A DNA stretch of 27,819 nucleotides from Syncephalis plumigaleata (lineage: Eukaryota; Zoopagomycota; Zoopagomycetes; Zoopagales; Piptocephalidaceae): the NCBI GenBank assembly GCA_025201365.1, contig JAIXMF010000170.1:1-27819 (forward strand). Reading direction: 5' to 3'. A program made the position numbers and the translations under genes. Shown piece after piece: positions 8,416 through 17,442 of the stretch (position 1 is its first letter; every line of letters begins with the position of its first letter). The notes below the pieces were generated by a model. That model did not search any database. It was not told where the DNA came from and saw only the letters and a program-made list of their open reading frames with translations.

Positions 8416-11400
8416 GTGTGTGCCATTGAGGCCGCGCACGCCCAAAATGCTGATAAGTCCTCGGTAACCTTCGCTACAAGCAAAACCTCCAGCCAAGGTA
8501 TTATGCTCGTAACCGGTACCATCGGTGGAACCGCATCAGATATGTTAGTAGATACTGGCGCGCAATGTACAGTGGTGACTCAAGATCTCTGTCGACAAAT
8601 CGGTCGAAAGTTACCCCCACACACTGCGTCCCAAGTAAGGTTAGCTGACGGCAAGTCCGTTCAAACTCGTGGTCGCATTTTAATTCCTATTAATGTGGCA
8701 GGAGTTAGCGCTACTATTAATGCTATCATCTTAGACATGGCTCCTTACCCTGTTTTGTTAGGTATGGACTGGCTGAGTCATCCTTCGATTCGTGCCAATG
8801 TGAATTGTTATGATGGTATCATTAGTATAGCAGATCAACATGTGGAAACATCGGTTATGACAGATATGTCTGGTGTACTAGCTATGCGCGTACAGTTTAT
8901 CGCTGCTGATGACCCTTGGTCGTCTATACCTGTGAACGCGATAGTTCATGACACGTCCATTAATCATGTTGATGACAGAGTCGTTGAATCCCACTTCCCT
9001 ACTACTGCAGTAGAGAAAGCCCGTTGTGAAGAGAAAATGAATCATTTATTACATCAGTATCATCGTGTTTTTGCTATTAATCCTAAACGTCCCGGCATCG
9101 TCACCAAGACGAAACATCGTATTGACACCGGCGACTGTTTACCTATCAACTCTCCGCCTTATCGTTCATCTTTCAAGCAGCGCGACAAGATCTCTCAAGA
9201 AGTGCAAGAAATGTTGAAGAACAATATCATCGAACCATCTCATAGTCCCTGGGCATCACCGATCGTACTCGTTGGTAAGAAGGACGGAGGTGATCGATTC
9301 TGTGTCGATTATCGACGTCTGAACGCTATCACGAAGAAGGACGTTTATCCTCTTCCTCGAATCGACGACGCGTTGGATGCTTTAGCTGGCGCTACCTGGT
9401 TTAGCACGCTAGATCTGGCCGCTGGTTATTGGCAGATCCCAATGTCTGATGCTGACAAGGAGAAGACGGCGTTCATCACGAGCGATGGTCTTTATCAATT
9501 CCGCGTTATGCCCTTCGGTCTATGTAATGCACCAGCAACATTTCAGCGCATGATGGATGAGGTTCTCGCAGGCTTGAAGTGGCGTACCTGTTTGGTATAT
9601 CTTGACGACATCATTGTTTTCGGCCGCACTTTCGACGATATGCTAATCCGCCTTGAAGAAGTGTTCCTACGACTGATCAACGCTGGATTACGCTTGAAAC
9701 GTTCTAAATGTCATTTCGCGCAACAAGAAATTGCATACTTAGGACACATCGTCGGAGCTCGTGGTCTCTTACCTGATACAAGTAAAGTTGACGCCGTACG
9801 CAAGTTCCCTCAACCTGTCGATATTCGTGGTATCAAGAGCTTCCTCGGCCTAGCATCCTATTATCGTCGTTTCATCCCCAACTTCGCCACCATCGCTGAA
9901 CCATTACGTCGACTAACCAAGAAAGGAGTACCATTTGAGTGGACACTCGAGCAACAATCTTCTTTCGAGCGGTTACGACAGACCCTTTCCAGCGATGCTG
10001 TCCTCGCATTTCCGAAGTTTGACCGTCCATTCCGTGTTGAAACCGACGCGTCCTCTGTAGGATTGGGTGCCGTGCTTGCTCAGCAACACAACGATGAATG
10101 GCGACCAGTAGCTTATGCTAGTCGAGCTCTTTCTAAAGCGGAAAGTAACTATTCAGCCACTGAATGTGAATGTTTAGCTATAATCTGGGCTTTGGAAAAG
10201 TTCCGTCCTTACATTTATGGTTGTCCGTTCACCGTCGTCACAGATCATTCTGCTTTACGATGGTTAATGAGTCGTCCCGTTTTAACTGGAAGGTTAGGAC
10301 GATGGACCCTCAAGTTACAGGAATGTCAGCCCACCATCGAATACCGTAAAGGCACATCTAATGCCAACGCGGATGCTCTTTCTCGTGATCCGTTGCCCTG
10401 GAGCCACTTCGTTAGCGAATGTACGACGAATCCCGACACACCAGATGAAGAAGTAGACAGCAACGAACAGCGCGACTACCCGATACCACTTATCGAATCT
10501 CCAGCAATCGCCGCCGCCGTAGACGAAGATCCATCCGTGAACGAAGAGAGTTTGGCCAACTCGATTCCGACATTACCTACACCCGACGAATGGCGCGATG
10601 CTCAGCGTGACGACGTTGAGTTCGAAGGTGTTTACGCCTTCCTATCCGACAACAAGCCGTTCTTCGAGGAGGTTGGTTCCGAAATGCTACGCAAGATTCG
10701 ACGCCGCGCTGAATCATACCGTATACAAGATGGCAAGTTACTACGCATTAAAAAAGGTCAACGACTTGTAGAAGTAGTACCCGCTGTCTACCGCCAAGCT
10801 GTATTATATCACAATCACGACGTCCCTACAGCTGGCCATTTCGGTGTCTATCGTACATTCAAGCGTATACAACAAGGTTATTGGTGGCCATCGTTATATC
10901 AAGATACTTACGATTATGTAATGTCTTGCCCGTTATGCAGTCGTCAACGCGCGCCCGCAAAACGCACAGGCTTGCTACAGTCTATTCCAACCCCTGAGCG
11001 ACCTTTCGATCTAATCGCTATCGATTTGGTAGGACCATTCGAGTGTACTACTAAAGGTAATAGATATATAGCTGTGTGCGCCGACTACACGACACGATGG
11101 ATCGAAGCTGCCGCCATACCGGACCCATCTGCTACTACGACCGTACAGTTCCTATTAGACTACGTTATCGCTCGTCACGGTGTTCCTCAAGCTTTACTTA
11201 CCGACCGCGGTACAAATTTCACTTCCGATCTAACAGTACATGTCGCCAAAGCACTCGGTATTCAACAGCGACTTGCTACCGTTAGACGCCCGCAAACCGA
11301 CGGATTGGTCGAGCGTTTTAACAAGACGCTAGCTAGCATGTTAGCCAAGTTCGTTAATGAACAAGGCACCGACTGGGATACGTACCTACCACTATTAATG

Positions 11401-11883
11401 TTCGCTTATCGTTCCACGCCGCAAGCTTCTACTGGTCACACTCCATTCCAACTATTATATGGCCGAGAAGCGCGACAACCACTAGACGCAGCAGTAAAAG
11501 GAGTTGAGCCTACGCAGATTCGACATGCAAAGAAGCGCGAAGATTACAGTAACTACGTCGAAGAGTTACAACGTAGACTAGAAGACGTGAGAGAACGCGC
11601 TCTTGTCATGATTACAGCAGCTCAACAACGACAGTCTGCGAGGTACAATAAAAAGCGAAAAGGTGCTACGTACGAAGAAGGTGACTTGGTCATGGTCGAG
11701 AACACGAACCAAAAAGGATCGAAGTTAGAACGACTACGCAACAAAATGCTTGGACCATACGAAGTGAAAAAGCAAACCAGAGCAGTCAATTATACCCTTG
11801 AAAAAGTAGGTACTAAGGAGATACTCCACACACACGCGGACAGGATGCAAAAATACATACCCAGAAGTACCACCCAGGAGTAG
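8416..11883 (+). CDS. pol: Retrotransposon pol: protease, RT, RNase H, integrase
   Basis: Domains in order, numbered from 8416: an aspartic protease with DTGA at about residues 46-49; a reverse transcriptase with the YLDD active site at about 395-398; an RNase H with a TDAS motif near 543 and further acidic residues; an integrase with an HHCC zinc-binding domain from about 795-845 and a D,D-35-E core (Asp in AIDLVG near 869, Asp in LLTDRG near 929, Glu in GLVERF near 965); then a GPY/F motif near 1115. There is no chromodomain. The product would be cut by its own protease into the enzymes that copy and insert the element. The frame is open upstream of 8416 to 8377, overlapping the end of gag, so it is probably expressed as an extension of Gag rather than from its own start. 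Confidence 0.95.
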   Translation: MCAIEAAHAQNADKSSVTFATSKTSSQGIMLVTGTIGGTASDMLVDTGAQCTVVTQDLCRQIGRKLPPHTASQVRLADGKSVQTRGRILIPINVAGVSATINAIILDMAPYPVLLGMDWLSHPSIRANVNCYDGIISIADQHVETSVMTDMSGVLAMRVQFIAADDPWSSIPVNAIVHDTSINHVDDRVVESHFPTTAVEKARCEEKMNHLLHQYHRVFAINPKRPGIVTKTKHRIDTGDCLPINSPPYRSSFKQRDKISQEVQEMLKNNIIEPSHSPWASPIVLVGKKDGGDRFCVDYRRLNAITKKDVYPLPRIDDALDALAGATWFSTLDLAAGYWQIPMSDADKEKTAFITSDGLYQFRVMPFGLCNAPATFQRMMDEVLAGLKWRTCLVYLDDIIVFGRTFDDMLIRLEEVFLRLINAGLRLKRSKCHFAQQEIAYLGHIVGARGLLPDTSKVDAVRKFPQPVDIRGIKSFLGLASYYRRFIPNFATIAEPLRRLTKKGVPFEWTLEQQSSFERLRQTLSSDAVLAFPKFDRPFRVETDASSVGLGAVLAQQHNDEWRPVAYASRALSKAESNYSATECECLAIIWALEKFRPYIYGCPFTVVTDHSALRWLMSRPVLTGRLGRWTLKLQECQPTIEYRKGTSNANADALSRDPLPWSHFVSECTTNPDTPDEEVDSNEQRDYPIPLIESPAIAAAVDEDPSVNEESLANSIPTLPTPDEWRDAQRDDVEFEGVYAFLSDNKPFFEEVGSEMLRKIRRRAESYRIQDGKLLRIKKGQRLVEVVPAVYRQAVLYHNHDVPTAGHFGVYRTFKRIQQGYWWPSLYQDTYDYVMSCPLCSRQRAPAKRTGLLQSIPTPERPFDLIAIDLVGPFECTTKGNRYIAVCADYTTRWIEAAAIPDPSATTTVQFLLDYVIARHGVPQALLTDRGTNFTSDLTVHVAKALGIQQRLATVRRPQTDGLVERFNKTLASMLAKFVNEQGTDWDTYLPLLMFAYRSTPQASTGHTPFQLLYGREARQPLDAAVKGVEPTQIRHAKKREDYSNYVEELQRRLEDVRERALVMITAAQQRQSARYNKKRKGATYEEGDLVMVENTNQKGSKLERLRNKMLGPYEVKKQTRAVNYTLEKVGTKEILHTHADRMQKYIPRSTTQE

Positions 11884-11915
11884 TGTATGACAATTCGTAC
11901 GTATAATCATACACT

Positions 11916-11926
11916 GGAGGAGGTGA
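11916..11926 (+). other. Polypurine tract
   Basis: GGAGGAGGTGA lies directly before the 3' LTR. Apart from one T it is all purine, and its position fits the plus-strand primer site of an LTR retrotransposon. Confidence 0.65.
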
Positions 11927-12202
11927 TGTGATGATGTCTACCGTTTTCGGTAGAATCATGTCATGATTAACAGCCCCTCCAAGTATAAATAGGTCCAACT
12001 AGAACCTATCTATCATTATCGAACAAAAAAGCTATCTTTTATCCCCTCTCTCAATAAAAAGCGTTTATACCTTTCGAAAATCCTCTCGTTTATTTGATAT
12101 TGCAAGTATAGAATCGTAGCGTAAAGGTATATTTACTGGAACCTACGATTACGGGTCTTTGATATTAACCCAATTACACGCTGTTCTCACTAGAACGCCA
12201 CA
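11927..12202 (+). repeat. 3' LTR (276 bp)
   Basis: The sequence reads the same as the 5' LTR along its full length, from TGTGATGATG to CGCCACA. The internal AATAAA signal probably ends element transcripts and may also end transcripts of the host gene upstream. Confidence 0.94.
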
Positions 12203-12207
12203 GATCT
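12203..12207 (+). repeat. Target-site duplication, right copy (GATCT)
   Basis: This is a direct repeat of 6780-6784 flanking the other end of the retrotransposon. Confidence 0.93.
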
Positions 12208-12433
12208 CCTTGTTATTCTCTCTTTCTCTTCATTCAACAAATAATTCATTTATTTATACTATACTTATAATAAACGTCTCCACTCATTAATGCCACATCT
12301 TCCCCTCCTTTACTGAGGATTAATTATATCATTGAGCATGTTATTAACTAACTAGAAGCATGTCACTTTTTCTTTCTTTTCTTTGGAAATAGATTTAATG
12401 GCAAATATATAATCAACTATTGCTCAAAACTAA
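12208..12433. other. Displaced 3' region of the secreted-protein gene and 3' end of the dehydrogenase gene
   Basis: Before the insertion this AT-rich stretch directly followed the secreted-protein stop codon. An AATAAA-like signal at about 12270-12275 (plus strand) is the probable original polyadenylation signal of that gene, now 5.4 kb away from it. The right part holds the 3' untranslated region of the minus-strand dehydrogenase gene. Confidence 0.5.
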
Positions 12434-15400
12434 CTAGGAAAGTGCTGCATCCAATAGCATTTCCTCCTGCTTAACGTGTAGCTTCTTTTTACCAGTGGCA
12501 ACTGCACCGGTTGGACCTCGACCAGCATAGGAGACCTTAGCGTTCTTGTGGTGCTGTGTTTCCTGCATTGTAGTAATGATACGTGGCTCGACGTAGGTCC
12601 AAGGGCCAAAGTTCAACGGCTCCTCTTGACACCAGAATATCTCGGCATTAGGATAGTGGTCGAGATGCGGCCTGATCAACTCGTACGGGAATGGACTAAT
12701 CTGCTCGATACGACTGATGGCGACATCCTTGATACCACGTTGCTCGCGCGCCTGGATCAATTTATAGTAGACTTGACCAGAGCATAGGATATGACGACGA
12801 ATCTTGTCATTGGCCACTAGATCGCCCTTTACGTTGTCCTCTGGGATGTAGCGTTGGAATATCGTTTCATCGGTCATTTCAGCCAGGGTGGAGCGTGCCA
12901 ACGGATGACGTAGCAATGACTTGGAGGTGAAGACGACGAGCGGTTTACGGAAGTCGCGGAACAATTGACGACGCAATACGTGGAAATAGCTGGCGGGCGT
13001 ACTAGGGTATACCACCTGCATGTTGCAATCTTGATGTTGACGGGCCAATTTCTCCGCGGTTGGATAATGGTAAGGATTGTCGTCGCACAGTTGGAGGAAA
13101 CGTTCAATACGTCCACTACTGTGTTCCGGGCCTTGACCGTCGTAACCGTGCGGTAGTAGCATAGTAAGACCGGTGCGTTGTAGCCATTTCTTCTCGCCGG
13201 AAGCGAGGAACTGATCGATGATACATTGAGCATTATTGGCAAAGTCACCGAATTGTGCCTCCCACATGACAAGTGCATTCGGGCTGACCAACGAGTAGCC
13301 GTACTCGTAGCCGAGTGTACCGAATTCCGATAACGACGAGTTACAAATGGTGAACGGTGCCTGTTGCGGATCCAGCTTACTCAACGACACGTATTGCTGT
13401 TCGCTCTTTTGATCGTGTAGAACGGCGTGTCGCTGCGAGAACGTGCCACGCTCGACATCTTGTCCGCTGAGACGTACGTGTTTTCCCTCCATGAGTAAAC
13501 TACCGAAGGCGAGTGCTTCAGCGGTTGGCCAGTCGATATTCGCACCTTCATCGATGGTCTTGCGACGTGTCTTTAGAATACGCGCTAGATTGGGATGCAC
13601 GCTGAAATCGTTGGGATACGAGCTGATAACGCGACCAATATGCTCGAGCATATCCCTCGGTGCACCGGTCGGGTAGACACGCGTAGTTTCGTTGGCTAAT
13701 TCGCGTGGCGATTTGAAACCATTCCAAATGCTAGCCATCCATTCGCGTGGCGTTGGCTCGTAGTTCCTACTGGCGGCGTATGACTCTTCGAGCATCCTCC
13801 ATACACGATCCTTCATTTCTTTGATTTCCTCAGCGGTGAACGAGCCTTCATTCATTAGACGCTCCTCGTATAGTTGCAATGCCGGGCGTTGCTCCTTAAT
13901 CTTGCGATACATGAGCGGTTGTGTAAAGCTCGGCTGATCCGTTTCGTTATGTCCTTGCTTACGATAGCAAACGATGTCGACGACAACATCCTTCTTGAAC
14001 GTTTGACGCCATTCCGCCGCCAATTGACATACGAATACGACGGCCTCTACGTCATCACCATTTACGTGGAATACCGGTGCGTTGACCACCTTGGCCACAT
14101 CGGTACAGTAGGGTGTGGAACGAGCGAAGCGTGGATCCGTGGTGAATCCGATCTGATTGTTGACGACGACGTGAATGGTACCGCCGGTCGTGTACGAGGG
14201 TAGATCGGACATGCCCAATGTCTCGTAGACAACACCTTGAGCGGCGAATGCTGCATCACCATGCATCAGTACACCCATACTGTGAGTGCGCTCCGGTTCA
14301 TCGCCCGCGTAGAATTGTAGTGCGCGTGTCTTGCCTAGAACGACCGGGTCGACCGCTTCCAAGTGGGATGGATTTGCTTCAAGCGACAAATGCACCCGTT
14401 TACCACTGGGTGTTGGTCGATCGTAATTCATACCGAGATGATACTTGACATCGCCGGAACCCTCCACTTCCGATGGATCTTGTAGACCGCTAAACTCGCA
14501 GAAGATAGACTCATTTGGCTTGCGAACGACATTGCTAAGCACGTTGAGACGACCACGATGCGGCATACCCATAACAATGGAACGAATACCCAAGTCGACA
14601 CTACGATCGATGAGTGCTTTCATGCCGGGAATAAGCGACTCGCAGCCTTCGAGACCGAATCGTTTTTCACTTGGATACTTGCCAGCTATAAAGCGTTCGA
14701 ATGAATCGGACCAAATAAGCCGATCAAGAATCATACGCTTCTCCTCGATCGAGTAACGATAACGAGTAGGAATTTCGACACGCTGACGAATCCAGTTACA
14801 CAGATTACGATCAGGAATATGACAATATTCGATACCAATGGATCCACCTAATAGTATAAACAGCGATTATTATTAATGTCATTATCATTACCAGTATACA
14901 TGTATTTATCTTACTTACAGTAAATTTCATTGAGATGATCGATAATCTCGCGTAATTTCATCGTGGATCGTTCATAAGTAATGAATCCTGGCAACATACC
15001 GGGACCTAGGGTGATTTCACGGTCTAGATCCTTGGAAGTGAATCCGTAATTCTCGATTTCAAGTTCTTGCGGGAATGATGAGTCCAAGTCAGCATCTAGA
15101 ATGCCCAATGGATCGAGTTTAGCGAGATGATGACCCCGCATTTGATAGGCGCGCACCAACAGTTGCACCTTAAGATGATCGAAAATATCGTCTGACTGAC
15201 TACCGGCAGATACAGAGGCTTGAGCACCGACAACAGTACTGGCCGGTGTTACAACACTACCTGGAACAATGGTAGGCGGTGCTTGGTAGGCTTGACCGGG
15301 AGGAGCGCCACCGGCCACGTTCTTAAAGTAAGTTTGCCACGAGAGATGCACGGAGGTTGGATCATTTCGCCATGCTCGATACATTTCATCGACGTAATTA

Positions 15401-15579
15401 GCCGAGCTACCTTGTAGGAACGACTCGCTATTATTCGGTTGACTAGTAGTGGATGCGAGACGTCGAACGGCCGACGATAATCCAAAGGTAAGGGGACGAG
15501 CGGCAGCAGCCCGTAGTGAGGAGTAGGCTGCAGGACGCAGGGATCTACGCATAGATTGCTGAAGCAACGGCGACAGCAT
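12434..15579 (-). CDS. KGD1: 2-oxoglutarate dehydrogenase E1 component, mitochondrial
   Basis: This is the thiamine-diphosphate E1 subunit that decarboxylates 2-oxoglutarate in the TCA cycle, working with E2 and E3 in the mitochondrial matrix. There are two exons, 14919-15579 and 12434-14847, with an intron at 14848-14918 (GTAAGT donor, ATTAG acceptor); the joined protein is 1024 residues, close to the family norm. The first 45 or so residues are rich in Arg, Ala and Ser with few acidic residues, as in a mitochondrial presequence. Next comes the short N-terminal domain ([14 protein letters not shown]). The [10 protein letters not shown] motif lies near residue 313, the [10 protein letters not shown] motif near 416, followed by the [10 protein letters not shown] stretch of the cofactor site and [10 protein letters not shown]. 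The C-terminal transketolase-like half is complete. Coding GC is higher than in the flanks. The start is the first ATG of the presequence. Confidence 0.96.
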
Positions 15580-15970
15580 TGTGGATGATAAATGTGTAGT
15601 AGAAAACGAAGAAAAAGGAAGATATATTTGGTCGTATTGTCAAAGGTCGGGTGTTGCTCAGACGGGTGGCAGTTTTATACCACGAGTACAGTGGTGATAT
15701 AGAAATATCGAGGTAGATGGCTATATATGACGTACACGCGACTCTGACTGGTCTGGTGTATAATGGAGCGGATGTTTTTTATTGATTATTATAATAGGTT
15801 CGACGGAATTGATCGGAAAAGATGCAACGGTAAGACTTGCTCTTTTTTTCCTTTACTTTTTCATTTATAGTTCAGTCTATAGGCTAATTAATAATGCTAC
15901 TATTATTGCAAGAATAAATAGGAATGGAAAGAAGAGCGGTAAACTATTTTAATACTATTATATTCAGTTT
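15580..15970. other. Intergenic: dehydrogenase promoter and Mad2 3' flank
   Basis: On the minus strand a TATAAAA-like motif at about 15673-15679 lies roughly 95 bp before the dehydrogenase start codon and is a candidate promoter element. The right part is the 3' flank of Mad2. No further gene is supported. Confidence 0.4.
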
Positions 15971-17099
15971 CTATTCATCCTGATCTAATCGATAGGAAAC
16001 AAGTGCTTCAACCTTGTGTACATTAGTGGAGAATGAACGTAACCGCACCTGATATGTTATGTATTAGTACGAGTATTAGTACGAGTAATAATATACTATA
16101 ATTCATCTTACCTGTTCTTCGTTCTTTTGTATATAATGTGGATCAGTGTCATTCCATGTTGTTGGCACTTCTGCATCGTGGTCAGCGTAGACAAGAATAT
16201 TAAATGTACCTATCCGAATTTCCCCGTATCAGTTGATATGACATCATACTACGTTTAGATGTGAATTATATAACTTACACTTCTCCTGGAGTATGGGAAG
16301 AAACGTAACACTAGCGGTGATTTGACGTATAATTGCTTGAATTTCTTTATTGATTTCTTTCTCTGTCTTGGTCGGTTTATCACTAGATGCATGGTCAATG
16401 CTTACTATTTACCGTTCTAACTTCATAGATGATACTAATAAATGACCTACCTTGTATTGGCTTCTTCCGGTGATTGAACCACTTGAATGTCAAACTGCCA
16501 GCGTTCCAGTACTTTACGTGTTTGTCGCGACATAATTGCCAGTACTAGTCGTTTAACCTTACCCTCCATCATCCATGCTAATAGAACGAGCGTTAACGAA
16601 TACATACGATGGATTACATGTGGCATCACACACACACACACACATATGTACGTCTACATGCATGCATGTATGTATGTATATTCGTCAAATACCTTCTAGT
16701 TGAGTGAGCACTTGTTTAAGATAGATTTGTAGACTATCATCGGTCGATATCATCATATTGAGTCCGTATTTCTTTGCCATTTTAAAGTCTTCCGCTGGAT
16801 AAAGTCCGCGTTGAAACAATATACTGGATACATTAGTATGTTAGTTAATTAGTTGATGTGTTCTATTATTATTATTGACGCGTGGCAACAATATCACTAG
16901 GTAGACTTGCTCACCTATGAATACTATACTCTAGAGAGAGAGAAAAGTAACAACAACAACATAGTCAGCATTGACACATGACTTTTCTTGTACACGTGGT
17001 TATTCATTCACCATACGTTTGGCAATACTAACCGAAAAACTCTACAACAATGGCAGTCGAGCCCTTGAGCGTAATCTTGTGAGCCTGCGTAGTCGACAT
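15971..17099 (-). CDS. MAD2: Spindle assembly checkpoint protein Mad2 (HORMA domain)
   Basis: Mad2 binds Cdc20 and delays anaphase until all kinetochores are attached. The model has seven exons: 17033-17099, 16915-16930, 16693-16823, 16451-16577, 16279-16382, 16112-16210 and 15971-16048. Family motifs appear in order: GSTAIVVEFF, SILFQRGLYP, VLERWQFDI, IRQITASVTFLP, NILVYADHD and VRLRSFSTNVHKV, and the C-terminal safety-belt part is complete. Exon 2 is only 16 nt. The predicted length of about 206 residues matches the family. One junction does not fit: with GT-AG boundaries, exon 5 ends in phase 1 (AAG T) but exon 6 is open only from phase 0, so the coding sum of 622 nt is one base too long. 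The run TTTAAATATT at the start of exon 6 is a likely place for a base-count error; a non-canonical splice or a true frameshift are the alternatives. The other junctions are in frame. Confidence 0.9.
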
Positions 17100-17442
17100 G
17101 TTGAATGAGATTGACACGTTACCGCGTTGATAAGAAGATTCACAAGTATATGTTTAAAAAGAAACAATTAAAAAAGGGAAAATAACGAGGCAGTAACATA
17201 TAAATACGGATCGCTTCCATTATCATTTGCGCACTCACAATACACATACAAACCTATCCTGCTTTAATAAAGCGGCGTATACAGATACTCACCAGCTGAC
17301 TCGTTAACACCACCTTCTTATCTACTACACTTTGCGTTCTCACTTTCGCCGCTGTTTCTATTCTGTACCTCCCCTTCCTAGTCGTTCATCTAAGGCCGTG
17401 TTCAATAAACGGATACTCAATCTATATCATTACTTGTTCATC
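17100..17442. other. Divergent promoter region between Mad2 and Sac1
   Basis: The 343 bp separate two start codons facing away from each other, so the region must hold both promoters. It is AT-rich near Mad2 and pyrimidine-rich (plus strand) near Sac1. No TATA box stands out in a clear position. Confidence 0.45.

Larger units (their letters stand above)
6785..12202 (+). mobile_element. Ty3/gypsy LTR retrotransposon, whole-looking, 5418 bp
   Basis: The element has two 276-bp LTRs that read as identical, TG...CA ends, a 5-bp target duplication, a primer-binding-like site, gag, pol and a purine-rich tract. The pol order is protease, reverse transcriptase, RNase H, integrase, which places it in Ty3/gypsy (Metaviridae). 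No chromodomain or envelope gene is seen after the integrase. I see no breaks in the two long reading frames. Identical LTRs imply a very recent insertion. It lies in the same direction as the host gene it follows, inside what would have been that gene's 3' untranslated region. Confidence 0.95.

Noticed and set aside
11700-11883. A chromodomain at the integrase C-terminus
   Set aside because: After the GPY/F motif only about 45 residues remain, and they lack the aromatic pattern of a chromodomain.
15780-15870. Short plus-strand ATG frame followed by a GTAAGA donor upstream of the dehydrogenase gene
   Set aside because: I found no acceptor leading to a continuing frame and no recognisable peptide.
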